Positions 33,145-47,183 of a stretch of DNA of 64,000 nucleotides are shown piece after piece. Each line of letters opens with the position of its first letter. Positions within the stretch are counted from its first letter, which is position 1. A program made the translations under genes and the position numbers. The DNA is from Takakia lepidozioides (Eukaryota; Streptophyta; Takakiopsida; Takakiales; Takakiaceae), in the NCBI GenBank assembly GCA_030704615.1, contig CM060733.1:51522001-51586000 (forward strand). The letters run 5' to 3'. The notes beneath the pieces were generated by a model that saw nothing but the letters and a program-made list of their open reading frames with translations, did not search any database and was not told the origin of the DNA.

Positions 33145-33890
33145 AATTAATAGATCTATGGTTCTTCTTTCGGGGGCTGCGTGTGTAGAGCCCCCTAGGT
33201 ACTAATTTAGTAAGTAGTTAGTTAGTAAGTAGGAAGAGAGCCCCCCTCTCCTATGGAGGCCGGTGGGACCTTCTAAGAAGGTGGGACACATGTCAAACCC
33301 TAATCAAGCCTACTCCCACTACTTGACACCTGTATCCTAACTACCCAAATTGGCATGAACCCCTTGCCTTCATGTAGTCTTTTTTTGGAGCCCTTCATTT
33401 CATGCCTTAATACACGTGGCCTTATTACATAAGCCCCCCACTCTAATTACTGGACCACAATAATTCCTGGACCACTCTAGAATGAATAGGCCCGCCCAAA
33501 CTTGGGGGGCTTATGTAATAAACTTGGGGGTACATATTCACATATTCTATTAATTAATTAATTCATGTTTGCTGTTTTTTTTGGGGGCCCTGCCTTTGCA
33601 GAGCCCACTATTTACTAATTTAGTAGGTAGTAAGGGGGCCTACCTTATATACCTTCTCATGGCGGTGGGACCCTTCTAGAAGCCAGCCAACCCTCACCCT
33701 TCTAGAAGGCCTGGACACATGTCAACCCTACAAGACTCCCTATTCTAAATTTGGCCAATTCCTCCCTTCTTTTTTTGGACCCCCTCATCTCATTCCTTAA
33801 TACAAGTGGCCTTCCTACATAAGCGCCCCACTCTAATTCCTGGGCCACAGTAATTCCTAGACCACTCTAGAATCTGGGCCCGAATGAAAC
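33145..33890 (+). repeat. Two tandem copies of a roughly 400-bp repeat
   Basis: Copy 1 (about 33145-33500) and copy 2 (about 33550-33885) share, in order, AATTAATTAAT, GAGCCC followed by ACTAATTTAGTA, GTGGGACC, GGACACATGTCAA, CCTTAATACA, CCCCACTCTAATT and CCTAGACCACTCTAGAAT-like text. Divergence is moderate. No coding potential was seen. Confidence 0.7.
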
Positions 33891-34520
33891 TGCTCTACAT
33901 ATTGGACTAGGAATGAACCTTATATTTATATGCATATTTACTACATCCACATCATGTAGACAGTGCAGGCGATTTGACTGATTGGAGCCAATAGAAATGA
34001 TCTACCCCAATTTTTGAATGTATTCCTGTAAGAATTGGTCAGTGTTTTTTAATCTGGCGAAAAATCCCCAGATTTCCACCTGGAAAATGGGTAAGCTACT
34101 TTACTAAGGAATTATGGGAGAACGAAATAAAAAATTCGCCAGAAAGCGCCAATGATCAAATATCAAGAGCCAGATTTGTCCTACGTGGACCTGTTAAAAT
34201 ATGACACCTGTAATATAGCCACTTTTCTAACTCTCTCACCTCGTTATTCTCGCCACATGGGCGCTGGATAGAATCTATATGTCGCCCTGCCTGCGATTTT
34301 GGAAAAGTGGAAAAAAAAAACGCTGGAACTGGTTTGACCACCAAATTCAAGTATGAAGCTCAATTTTGCTAGGTATAGGCCTCCACAGTCTAAGTATGGC
34401 ACATAACAAAATGTCTCCCCCAAAACCAGATGGCCAAACATTCAAAAATGAGATAGATTACTGTGTATGTGAAATCTGAGGGATAAATTGTAGGATTTTG
34501 GCTTCTTCCATGAGATAATA
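33891..34520 (+). repeat. Dispersed non-coding repeat, copy 1
   Basis: Shares segments with 58300-58600 in inverted orientation, including GGTTTGACCACCAAATTC, CATATTTACTACA and ATCATGTAGA/ATCATGTGAA. Probably a transposable-element relic of unknown class. Confidence 0.55.
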
Positions 34521-37500
34521 TTTGCTTTGTAATTCCACTGATAAGTACTTTAATACCTTCATGTGCTAATCAAGAGACACTTTTCCAAGCCTCAAAGCTT
34601 GCCAAGAAGAATTAGCATGGTGAAGTACTTACTCGAACTTACAATATACTAGGAATATTGGTCTCAGATTGTAACAAGTGGTAGGCACACGTACTTAATA
34701 TCGTCATCATCGACCGCGTACCAATATGACTCGGACCTCTCCCTTATAACAAACAATAAACAAATGCAACAAGTCTAGAGTAGAAAATGAGATTGTCAAT
34801 TATCGATGTGTGGTCAGCCTAAAGACTATCCATTTTCAGATACATTGTTCGGGGTATTTGCATTAAAAGCTATATGATGCCACATGAAAATCTCAGTAGT
34901 AATTCCCTTATTCATGAGATCGTTTGACTTCTATGGTGTGTTTCTGCCTCAGAGACTAATAATATTGGCATGATCAATAATAGAATCCAAGGTTGTTTTT
35001 TAATGCAAGACATATATGAAGCTATTGTATGTGCTTCCAATTTCTCAGTGCACACTTGTAAATGCAAATGTATGCATCCATCATTAAATTGACAATACTA
35101 ATATATAATGCATGCATCCCCTTCCATTATCCAGGTTTTGGATATCAAATCACTTTTTATGTCTTGCGGTGTCGTAAAAATACATCACAGTGTAAAGATG
35201 TTGTTGCCTCTTGCTCTCCCTCCTCGAAAGATTTGATAAACTAGAAATCCTCTGTTCCATCGCAGCCACTTTCAATAAGAGGTCCTCCATGATGGTGCTT
35301 GTTTCACCCGGCTTCTTCTTACCACGGGAAGGTGAGGGCAACGGCAACTCCAATGCCGGATAATAGCAAGGGTCTAAGGGTATAGTCATATGCGGTGGAA
35401 GACAACTTAAATGCAAGACAATGGTTTACAAAGATGTTTGTGCATACATTTCTTTGTCCCTGAGACACCCATCTGGAAGCAAATATACGTCGTCCGAGTT
35501 CCCATTGCCCTTGGCCACGTTGTATTAGATGAAACATTTGCAACAGTTATCGTCGATGTCATATGTGTATGCCAGACAATAAAACTTTTTTGGCAAAATG
35601 TAGATCCAACTTGTATCCCATGCACAATGCATTAAATCTTGAAATGTTTGTAACATTGACTGGGGAGTCGAAGGTCCTTTGAACTCTGGAGATACACTCA
35701 TTTTACAATGTCACTTCGTACGCTCATTACTATATAGTCTCAAATTCATCATGTTCAATCTTTAAAATTTGTATGATGTATAATCATTTTGCAGTACATG
35801 CATATCTTTCATAAATTCTTTATCGAGTGGTTTCGGGTTACTACAAAATCTTTTTTCCATCTCCCAACCAACCTTTTGGATTGATACAATATGTCAAATA
35901 TATAACACTGAGGCATCTTTGTATACAATGTAGTTATATGACGTTAGTCCACTTTGTTTGGCCCCAAGTTTTATCGCATATATCATCATGTTGTGTTTGA
36001 CAGAGTCCAGACCACACCAGTGGAAAGCCCCATGCACAACATCTATATACAACCCATGCGGACACAATGGCCAACCAATCCAAAAAATGGACAATCCCAG
36101 TGGCTGCCTTCATGGCAGCCTCTTTCACAATGTTATCCTCCAATATCCCCGCGAGCGTATGACAATTACGAATTGAGAATGAATGAGTTGTCGTTAACTA
36201 CTCTTCGAAAGAGTAATTCTCTGCAAAATCTATCTCAGATACAACATCTTCAAGGATACTTTGCTGACACAGCTTGAACTCTTTGTCTTACCACCTTACA
36301 ACGTAATTATGTAAGACCAACTGCTTCAGTTTGGGTTTGAGGTAATTTACAAACTTAGCAGCACTTGTGGTCATGAACTCCAGTCTGGTAGCTAGTTTAG
36401 GATCATCCTCATTTGTTTTTCCAGCTGGCACTTCTGAAAGCAATGCCAATGAACCAGAGCCTCTTCTAGTTGTGCACCTCTTTGGGACAGAGATGCAAAG
36501 TTGCAATGTCACACCAAGATTATACCTTCATTTCTAATGAGCCTAGTATATGAGACATTCTGATTTGTTTTACCAGAAGAGCTGCTGACACACAAGCACA
36601 GCCACGCCTGTACTTTTTCAATCATGCTTGGAGATTATTTGATGGGGATCTCTGTCTTCGGGTAATCCATGCAGGTGGTAGAAACAACATTGCTCTGTGG
36701 GTCAGAGAGTAGGGTAGATGGCATAAAGTAATATCATGGCTAGGGAAGTGACGTTGAGAGTTGTGAAATGGGTTGTGGGAATGGTATCGTGGACAACATT
36801 AGGCAAGTCTTTGCCTAAGGCCATCGTTGAGATTGTGGTAGACAGCCATTGTCAACATGTTGTCTTTTTGCATACTGTGTATGTGTTTTGGAACTCGCGA
36901 AGTAGAAGTTATATACAATGATTCTGGTCTTAAAATGCTAGCATCGACACTATTGCAGAAAGTGAGCCAAAGCGTGGTGGTGATGAGCAAGTGCTTCCAT
37001 CTTGAAATTGTGAAAGCAAAAGTTCCTGCCATAGCGTATCTGCACAAAGACTAAAGCGTTTGTATCGTAGCAGAAGTCTGCGTTTTCCAGTAGCCCGGTT
37101 GATGCTGATGAACGTGATCAAAATCTTGTGTAGAATTGTCGTGAACCGTCTAGTCACTACACGGCTCTAAACCATAACACTATTTTTATACATCTCTAAT
37201 CTAAAAGATACTTCACTACCTCCACAACACATTGCAATTGGCGTCAATTTGGGACACTGCAATTTTTCTCTTTGTTCTTTTACTGCTAACCACATCTCCT
37301 CAAAACCCCCACGGACAATGATCTTTTAATTTGTAACATATATATGATCGAGCACAAATCAATCAAACCATATTATCTCTTTTAGTGTAAAAGAAAATCA
37401 CTATCCTACAAACTAACGTATTGATGATTTTGATTATGTTGTAACTTATACCCAATTTCCAATTGAATTTGCAGCAGCATGCACAACACATGGAGCACAA

Positions 37501-39587
37501 GGATTAATCATATGTCAGTATAGATCTTATAATAAATGTTTGTCTGTTCTGCATTTGCGGCCTTTATGGAGCATTACAGTAAGAACAAACTTCTGTTGCA
37601 ATGGAAAGTGGGTTGACAAATATATTATGGTATTCCTGTATTCAGATTTGTGTCATTTCTTATCTTTAGGCATACTAATGGGTAGGGATATGCGTTTGTG
37701 CGGTTTTCAAACAAGAAAACAACTCTTAAGGCCCAAACGGACAAGAATGACACCCTGGTTTGGCTCCTCTTCAACCTGCCCTTCTCTGACCCTTTCTCCT
37801 CAGTGTGACTTGATGGGACACTCTCCAATCTTGTCAGCAGTCTGAGCAGTTGTCACTTCTATCCAAATTATCAAGGACGAGAGCATGACTGAACACAAAC
37901 AAGAGATCAGACTAGAGGTACAAGACTAGACAAGAAGTCAAGGTCGGCGTGGCCGAATATATGATGGGTATGAATCAAGATGATCTTTATAACAATGGAC
38001 AAGAGTACAAGATACCGGAACTTGACTTGTATAATGGAATGCTGGAAACTGGACTGGAGTACTAGATACTGGAAACTTGACTACAGTACTAGAAGCTGGA
38101 CTGGAGTACTGGGACTGGAAACAAGAGGAGCTTGAACTTGTGTTGGCGAGACTGAAGAGTGTCAAGTCTTGCCTCCTATATATACTGGCTACTAGGAGGT
38201 TCCCTGAGAGGCTTCCCCAAAGGAGGTTTCCTGATGGAGAAGTTTCTAAGGTTAAACAAAGTTTCTTGATGGAGAAGTTTCCTTAAACAGATGGGTTAAT
38301 ATTCTGCTCACTTCTGCTTCCGGTAAAGTGGTGGTTAATGACCTCTTCTCTACCTCCTTTCCTTTGCACAGGTCTGTGAGACAGGGCCGTCCCCTTTCAT
38401 GCTCATTATTCGATCAATTTCGGGACCGTGGGCAATACATGCAGTATGGTTGGGTGTTTTTAGTTGGGGAGGTGATTATCTTAAAGGGGATTGCGTGAGG
38501 TTGGCCCCTCATTCATTTAGCTATTGAGGCTAATTAAAAAATAAATTAAAGTGTGTTCGCATTACAGTGAATTCTAGCGTGAACATTTGATGGATATAGT
38601 GAATATATAATGTGAATGTAAAAATATGAATATTACATAATTACTGAAAATATAATAAGAATAGAGAGAAAGTGGGGTGTGTATGTTGATCGCCCAATAC
38701 AATAGAACTAGGAATCACTGAATTTGAGATAGTGCATGTACTTATTTCTACAACCTGCTCTGCTTTTGACGAAATACAAATTGACCAACATCACTGATGT
38801 CTTCCGCTGATCTCTTCTATCCAATCCCAGTTGCGTGCGAAACCGCCGATGAGTTCACACCCATCCGGTCTGTGCCAGCAGACTCTATGACAACAGACAC
38901 CTACGCACCTAGAGTGGACTGCAGGAGGGGACTGTACTACTGGACTCAGGAAGCAAGACGAGCACCCTATATTTTTCCATTTTAAAATATCATTAATACA
39001 TTTTGTTAATGAACTTGATATATCTAAGTAATATGATTAATATTTAGTATGGACTTGATACATGAGTAATATTTGTATATCTTGTTTTTGTATCATTGAA
39101 CGAGTTTTGTTTTATTTTCAAATGATTTTTAACTTAGTTAGGCCTCGGCCGCATCAGGCTTAGCAGGTCCGCTTTCCTAACTGTCGCTCCAGCTGATTAT
39201 GGGGATACATTATGTTCTGATATATAATAGCATATATATATATTCATTAAATATGTTTATTAAATATTGACGTTAAATGTATCACTAATAGATAGAAAAA
39301 GTAACACATATAATGCAGTCAGGAAGCTATGTCTTCCTGCTCCATGGCACTCGTGGTAGAGGTTATTTTTTCCTCTTGTACTTCTCGAACCTGGGGTTCT
39401 TCCTTTTAACTTAAGTAAAATTTCCAGGGCCTCAGTCCCTGTCCTGTACAAATAATAATAATAATAATAATAATGCACATTTTGAGAGCAATGTCGTGTA
39501 ATTTACATGAGTCATAAACTTATGTGTGGTATGAACTATGAACATAGTTAACATCCCCCTAAATTTAGGCCATATAGTTTTTATCAA
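34521..39587. other. AT-rich intergenic region with possible transposon debris
   Basis: No complete gene was recognised. Minus-strand frames around 36180-36510 read KFVNYLKPKLKQLVLHNYVV and, in a neighbouring frame, SEIDFAENYSFEE. The second resembles an IDFAENY motif of transposon-derived plant proteins, but weakly. Positions 38030-38125 contain imperfect tandem copies of GCTGGACTGGAGTACT. A (TAA)n run lies at 39449-39472. Confidence 0.4.
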
Positions 39588-39589
39588 TA

Positions 39590-40332
39590 CCATCCCTGGA
39601 CAACCGTTTAGGCATTTTTGCGCTTATTAATTATTTCAATCAATCAGACTGCTTAGGCACGTTTCTGAAACCATTTCTCACATTAGGCATCTTCATGCTA
39701 TAAGTTTTTGGAATTAGGCACATGAGAAGAGAAAACATTTATTATACGGACATGATTGACTCTCGGTGGGAACAATGTGGGATTTTACGGGCTTTTGAGC
39801 ACACTTTCCGAGGATAAGCTATGTGAGCAAATTTTGTAACCAATTTGTTTGCAGTGAGTGATGATTTGGTGGACGGGAATGCTCATGTCACTCAGGATAT
39901 CCCTGATATCTACCTATGTGTAGATGTCTTGCAAATCTACACAAAATGAGGATATCCCTGATCTCAATGCGGTGGACGAGGTAGATGGAAAGATCTTGAT
40001 GATTAGCGAGGAGGATGAATATGATGACATTGTCGAGTCCATGTAGGGGCCTTTTGAAGTTACATGAAGTTCCATGATGGAGCTCTCACAAATAGATTGT
40101 GAATTGTAGGAAGTTATTTCCGCACGCGTACATTTGTATTGATTTTTGTTCAATGAAATTTTCATCTTATTACAAACAAGAGGCTTGCAAGCTTTTTGCT
40201 AGAATTTTTAGGCATTAGGCACTTTGGTCCCATAGTTTCGGAACAATTAGGCCAAAATCTGAAAAATTCCCAAAATCGGTTAGGCACTTTCATTTTGAAT
40301 TAATTATCGCCTAAACGGTTGTCCAGGGACGG
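39590..40332. mobile_element. 743-bp element with terminal inverted repeats, non-autonomous DNA transposon candidate
   Basis: The ends CCATCCCTGGACAACCGTTT and, inverted, AACGGTTGTCCAGGGACGG are inverted repeats of about 25 bp with one mismatch, extended by further TTAGGCA-type matches inside. TA lies directly outside both ends (39588-39589 and 40333-40334), as in Tc1/mariner-type insertions. There is no transposase; the middle has a short frame ending DEYDDIVESM. Confidence 0.65.
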
Positions 40333-40334
40333 TA

Positions 40335-43300
40335 TGTTGAAACATAAACATAAAATGTAAGCCTATCAGTAGCCCACTTAAAGGACACAGAAAACCCATT
40401 TTCCAACATTAAATTGCCTCTCATTCAAAGATATTAGCGTCTTCAATGCCTGCGCATGTGGCTACGCCGGGGCTGCGTGTGATGTGGAGGAGGGAGCTCC
40501 CCTACCCGGACCGACCGAGTCTGCTGGGGCCCACAAAACACATGAAATATCCACATAAAACATTTGTTTTATCAAGGCTTTGTAGAAAATGGCGAGTAAT
40601 GTGGTGGTTAAGAGCCGCAAATAATAAGTCCGGGGTTTGGTGTTCATATCATGTCAAGTTGTACTCCGGCAATAATGTGTGTTATTAAATATATATTTTG
40701 ACAAAGAAAGGTCCGCACGTACGCTCGAAAGTTGAAATCAGTCCGCTCGAAGGTGTGCCCAGTCCGCTGGTGGGTCTGGAGGGGTCCACCAATCCGCTGG
40801 TCGGTCTGTTAGAGGGTCTGCCCAATCCACTGGAAAGTCCGCCATAGTAGAAAAACAAGGACTTGGAAAAATTTGAGAATGGGGCCAACCCAGTGAATTG
40901 GCGGGGCCTTATGAGCTCTCACCCCCATGCCATGGGCGTACTGGCAGGCCCCCAGACACATTGAAGACGCTAATATTAAAAAATGAGAGGCCATTAAATT
41001 TGTCATACACATTGTTTATGTATGAAAAATCAGCATGCATGTTCACACTAGTCCACTTAATTTATACTACTAAACCCATCTTCATTACATTGTGTGTATA
41101 GTGAGATATATGAGGATGTACTTTCCAATTTTCTTAAGATCTATGAAATATCAACATGTAACGGAACGCCAGCCCATCACCCATTTTTGCACAATTTTCC
41201 ATTCGTGTATGGCTCAATACATGAAAATGTGCCATAACTTTGGGTTAATATATATGAAATATCAGCATCTAATGTTATAATAACCCACTAACATGACACT
41301 CCTAAACCCGCTTTTCACATATTTTTTCATATGTTTATAGCTCAACCCCTGAAGGACAACAGACTCAAATCAGTTCTCGTCAAATTTTCGCCACCATCCA
41401 GCTTATGCAAGTGAACCCTGAAGTTAAATTTTACTCATTAGGGAGGAGCACATGTGGGAATTTACAGCGCCCTAAAATAATAAAAGCTCTACTCTCTAGA
41501 ATTTTGCAAAAGCCAAGGGGCTAGGAAATCCAGAACCAGGAAAATGCCATATCCCACTAAACAAACATAGGAGGATATAGACTATACAGTTTAGCTAAAT
41601 GGTAGAGAACATACATCCACCAAAAGCAGAGACAAAGAGATGAATCCAAGTGTCCTGCTCAAGAAGAGTAAATTGTATCTGACCGTACGGACACCATGAG
41701 CACCTCTATGTTCCCAGAGTTTGTCTCAGATATAGAATTCTATTGCGTTTGGTCATATCAGCACGGATAACTAAGTATGGTGCATGACATCTTACTTTCA
41801 TCATTGCAACCTCTTTCCCTGTCAAACCAGAATGATCAAATGTCCCTCCACCCTTAACAGCCACAAGAGACATAAAAAATCTCAAGCTGATCTCAAACAC
41901 ATTTAGCCTTAAATACTACTATCACTACTATTACTATACACCTACAGAATTGATGACATTGATGGCAGAGAAAAAGACCCAAGGGAAAAAATAGAAAGAG
42001 ACGAAACTCAAGGAATACTACAGAAGGAAAATGTCAATAGGACTGGACAAATAAGAAACAACAACTCAAATATAGTAGTATTGGAATGGAGGTTTCTCTT
42101 CAACGCCCACCATAAGAGGGCTCAAAGCGAGATGGGATTATCCGAGTAATCATTGCAGCATGTCACTATACTTTTAAACTAAACACCATTACAAATTACA
42201 AATGCAAGACCGTATAAGGATGATTGCTCAGTTAGCCGCAACAGGATTGAAGTCTCATAGGCCCCACCTGATGAGGAGGGGCACTTTACTTATCATCCTT
42301 GCAACTACTCATGACAGAGATCACTCAGTACTCAGTATTATCCCACAGCAGGCCAACGCCTTTCGGTGGATTGACAGTTAAAAGTGCTCATCACCATGAT
42401 CCACTGCCCCTAGACTGGCAAGGAAACCAAATAGAACAAAATATAGTGAAATTTCTCTAGTTCCTAGCGTCGAAGTACCCCAAGATTGCGATAACCTACC
42501 TGGACACATACACAATCTTGACCCCAAACCAGATCATTCATTCTTCCAGATCTACAGATTCCAGAAGTCCAAACCTGTAGATGTGAGATGAAGCTCCACC
42601 TGAATAAATTGACAAAGATCCAGGTTGTTCAGCAAAACCTATGTTGTTCTAGGCGATTTTCAGCGCTCATATGTGCCACCAAGTTCAAGCACATGAGTGA
42701 CTCTAGTCCATCGCCATCATGTCTACTCAACCCCGTCAAGAAAACGGTGCGGGAAGCACTCCTAACAAATGGAAAAGACGCTGCATATTATTCGGTCGAT
42801 TACCAATACCTAAATTAAAACGGATCCACAGCAGTACCACAGGACTGGTCACATATAGACACCAAATACGGGACAGGGAAATCTCCCCTGCACTACATGC
42901 CGGGAAGCGAATAAGAGGGATAGGTGCAATTACGATTGTATTAGTTAAGCCATACGATCAGATCGGGATGAAACAGAACCGCTCAGACCCTAGATGTTCT
43001 GTATGTTTAAGATAGTTTCAGTCAAAAGACTGATTATCAAGTCTCATCACTGCAGTCTGTGCAACTAAAATGCCAGAAATCCCCAACTGCACCACTCAAT
43101 ACCACACCTCAAAACCAGCCCAACATACCCTCCCAGATACACATGCACTAAAGAACCAACTAGACCATACTTGACAGCTTACGTTGAACAGATCCACTAC
43201 CTTGCGACACAGGCTAGCCGCAGTGCCAAAGACAACACCCCAACACAAGGTAGCCCGTCCACACCTCAGTCACAGTAACGAGTCGAACAGGAGAAGAGCA

Positions 43301-44237
43301 CTGAAACTGTTTGCTGCTCTTTCGTACTACTCGCAAGCAAACATTTCGACATGCGACAATTCACACACATCCATAAGATACCCCTACTCTGCAAAAATGA
43401 CTAGAAGTTTTACATCCATGAGACCATAGGATGGCCACCTACATTTCAATACTCATTGCTAGCATACAGACATGTGTACTTCCAACACTTCATAGTGCTT
43501 CACTAATACGAAAGACAGTTTGGTAGTTGCAGGCATCATTTGACTATCTGCACAAAACTCTCCTATATGGTAACTAAAATACCATGACGAAGAAGAATAC
43601 CATGCACACTGGCAGGCGCTGGAATGCTACTTCCATTACTAGGCCAGCCGACCCGTTTATGGAGTCTGTATGGCCTCATCCTGAAGATCCAGTCTTGTGA
43701 AGATATACAGCCAGTATTTCTGTGATCCAAACAAACTCATGGTCAGAAGGTAGCTGCAACAGCTATACGGCTTGAACACTTAAACTTCTCACGTGGAGTC
43801 AAATTTACGATCAGCACGGGTGTAAACAAAGCACTATTTATCCTGGGTGCCTATATACCTCCACCAGAGGGACAACAAATAGAGAGAGAGCAGCAAACAG
43901 GCACAACTAAAAAGTACTAGCCTTGATGTAGGTACCTGCAAATGCAAAGCAAGGCAGGAGCTATTCAGGCCACAATGAAAGGCTTGCTCCACCACCATCT
44001 GCTATCTATCTTAGTCTCCTCTTGGACCACATTGCCATATGGCAGCAGCCTTTCCTTCCTTCATCTTGGCATGCCACTCAAACCTACCACAACCAAAGCC
44101 CCAGTCCTCCTTTAGACTTGCTGCATCAGGCCTACAAATTGGTAATAACTGAAATAAAAGCCAGATGTGACAGCATGTACCGGTTGAGAACGGCATGCTG
44201 ATGGTCAGATCAGGAGAAATGTGGTCAACGACGATCT
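40335..44237. other. Intergenic, downstream of PEX16, no gene recognised
   Basis: Positions 40730-40850 contain several imperfect GTCCGCTGGT repeats. Short open frames (41706-41900 minus; 42719-43015 and 43184-43429 plus) have no recognisable domains or splice support. The right end presumably includes the PEX16 3' untranslated region. Confidence 0.4.
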
Positions 44238-47183
44238 TCAAGAAGCACCTGTATAGGTGTAGAAGGCTTGGATGCCCAGAACCAGCTCCACTGCCTTCCC
44301 TGTACCCGCACAGAATGACCAACTTTAGCAGGTCTGTCCACCACCCCTTTGCTGAGTCTATCTACGAACACCAGCCAATCAGAAAGCATTACCTGCAAGG
44401 GTGCCAAACAATGGAACAGGCTTCAACATGTGTTCCGCCTTCTCCAGTGGTCGCCTACAAGTTCCAGGATCCCACAAGTTAAGATGATGAACAACACAGG
44501 GGTCAGTTTATACTCAAAACGCAAGAGATATAGCGAAAACACATACTTTGTGTAGTTATTGAAGAACGGACTCCTCATGACGTAGAGAGCCCACAGCAAT
44601 TGCCTTCTCCGTAGCTGTCACCATAACCCAACATTGAACAGAATAAAGGGAAAGTTAACCTACATCCCACAAATAATCACTTCCAATGACATGACTGCAG
44701 AGCGAGACTCACTTGCAGGAAGGCATTTGACACATACAAATGGTCATTGTGGATAACCCACCATGCCAATCTCTGGCCCACAACACTTTCTTGACCAAGA
44801 GTATAAAGTGAGTCCGCTAAGGAAGTCATTAGATCTCTTTTCTCAGTTTGATCTTAAGGACATCAGCTTCCCAGATCCCACGAATGGTGGAATCCACAGA
44901 TATGCAAGTGACTAGTTGCAACCCTATGAATTCATATTGCAGAACCTTACTGCTCATCCCCAAATTTCAACCTCTAGCTGCTGTAGCAGCACCGATATTG
45001 TCTTATCAAGACTTTCTGGAAGGCAATCACCTCATTCTTTTCCAGCCTTGACAAGGGAGCTCTTTGCCTCAATTGTGTTTCTGTCGTGTGGCCGGGAAGC
45101 AAGGGTACACTGTACAGCAGGGTCATGGCAGCCACATCAATAGCCAATGATGACACCCAGGGCCGCCAAGATCGCAGCCCATAGCGCCGAATCAGCAACA
45201 CATACAGCAGAGGCCTCACAATCAGCAGCAATTCCCCGAGCACTGACACCTTCCTTATGTCCTCCCATGAGTTAATCCTGGTTTGAGCTGCCACATCAAT
45301 CGGGAATAGGTTTCAAACTACTCTATAAATCATTTCTAAGACAATGAAATTCATGATTTGAAAACAGATAAATCAAACATCGAAGTTCTCTGACAGAAAC
45401 TATCCAACAGTCTTCCCAGGTTACATAGTAAGATGCAGTGGAATCAATTTCATGCTATGCAAGTCTCTACATCATGCTCTCTTCATCAACGGACAAGACT
45501 TACAAGAGTTTTCCCTGGGAGCCTGTGTGAATGGTGAGACAGACTTGGCAACCAGCCAAGAAGGCCTGGTGCTACCTCCAAAGTTACCCCGGTACTTAAG
45601 CATAGCCTCCATTGCTCTACTCTCGCCATCAAGCCTAATAGTAGAGCCTGCAGCTGCTGGTCGGCTGGCTCCTGCCACTAGATCGGGATTGGAGGGCCTA
45701 TCTGGGCCCTCAACATTGGGGGTCTCACCTCCATCAATCAACATCTTGTAACCACTCTTGTGCAACACCAGCAATCGCATAAGCACCCTGGATGATATGG
45801 AACAGTCCACGGCCAAGTTCAGCACTACACACAATCCCAACTACACAGTTTTATGACAAGAGCCACAGCTGGTCATCTGTTGTAAAGAATATGGATAAAG
45901 GAGGCAGGAGAGTACTTGGCAGCCTCAATAGTAGCCACAGGGGCCCACTTGTGATCTTTCCCACAATAGTATTCAGCACCCATTTCCACCAGCACCTCCA
46001 TTTCTTTCACAACAGACACTAAGAGAGGCCAAGGAAAGCATCTTTCACGCTCCGATACTGCTTGCATATCCCCAGGGGTGCGGCATGGAGCAGTTGCAAT
46101 GATATGCTCATTCATGACAGTCACCAGACCCACCAACGTTGACACTGCAACAACAACCGCCCCACCCAATGGAGACGCCAGTTCATAAGAGAGACCCAAT
46201 TATTCAAACCCAAACAAGCACCCAACCACCACTGGTGGAACAAATGATCATTTGGTCCATCCAAAGCTTTAAGCCCTTCCCTGTCTATTTTGCTAGAGTC
46301 TCAGTACCCCTCCAGCTCCTTGCCTTTAGTTACTGCCGATCTGAACTCATCTGTCACATCTGACGCATCTTCCTTCTATAGCTTTTGACTCCTCCCATGT
46401 TGATGTCAGGTGTTCAGCTTATTCATTTTGTTCTGAGCAAGTATTTATAGTAATCGTCAAGTGTGGGAATCGGGAATCCATGGTGGCTACCAGCTGCCCA
46501 AACTTTCTGGAGCCCTGGAAGGCTCAGAGGACATTTCTGAAGCTCTGCGTTGTTCGACTCTTCCAATCAAAATCAGTAAACAAACGTGCACACATGTGCC
46601 TACCACAGGGCATCAATTACTATCTCCAAGAATGCCCTACACAGATATCGTCTATCGGCAGCAAGATGCAAAAAGCAAGCCAGCAAACACAAACAAACAA
46701 ACATATGAAGTAGGTCAGGTAGGGACCAATCTCATGCTAGACGTACCAGCTTCTGGGGCAAGCTCCGACTTAGCAAAGCGTTCTGGCAGAAACCATGTCA
46801 ATGTCTGCATTTTCCACCACCAAAACAGACGGTTAATATGATCCATGTGCCAATCCAAGTGCCCCATCTGCAAGGGAGGAGCCCAACCATCCAAGCATGC
46901 TTCACCACTCTAGCCATGGTTCCACAAGGGAAAGGGACAAAAAGTAGGATAGCAACTGAGCAGGAACACAGCGACCTCTGTAACCAACCATAACTAATCG
47001 AAAAGGAAGAAAGCAAAGACAACAGGAGAGTTGCAGAGTCCCGATCTACAGGGGATTCCAAGCGAATCAAAAAAGTTTAGAGGCACGGACACAGTAGAAG
47101 GACGGGCGTCTTACATTGGCAATGCTTTCAATTGACGAGAGCCATTGGCGATTGCGGCGAACCCATACTTTGTAAGCTTCCAT
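44238..47183 (-). CDS. PEX16: Peroxisome biogenesis protein PEX16, eight exons
   Basis: PEX16 is an integral membrane protein that recruits peroxisomal membrane proteins, in plants also at the ER, and is needed for peroxisome formation. Eight exons join in phase with GT-AG borders: 47183-47115, 46804-46747, 46144-45916, 45787-45504, 45287-45031, 44614-44547, 44454-44393 and 44299-44238, giving 362 residues; Arabidopsis PEX16 has 367. Landmarks in order: MEAYKVWVRRNRQWL, LTWFLPERF, TVMNEHII, HKSGYKMLIDGGETPN, the hydrophobic VLGELLLIVRPLLYVLLIRR with YGLRSWRPW, LLWALYVMRSPFFNNYTK, and the tail GIQAFYTYTGAS. The gene appears intact. Start chosen at the conserved MEAYK. Confidence 0.95.

Noticed and set aside
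35890-36520. Complete transposase gene on the minus strand
   Set aside because: Only a weak IDFAENY-like motif in a stop-interrupted frame was seen, which is not enough to call a family.
41706-41900. Minus-strand frame reading KGGGTFDHSGLTGKEVAMM
   Set aside because: It looked like an exon but has no partner exons or family that I can name; left as intergenic.
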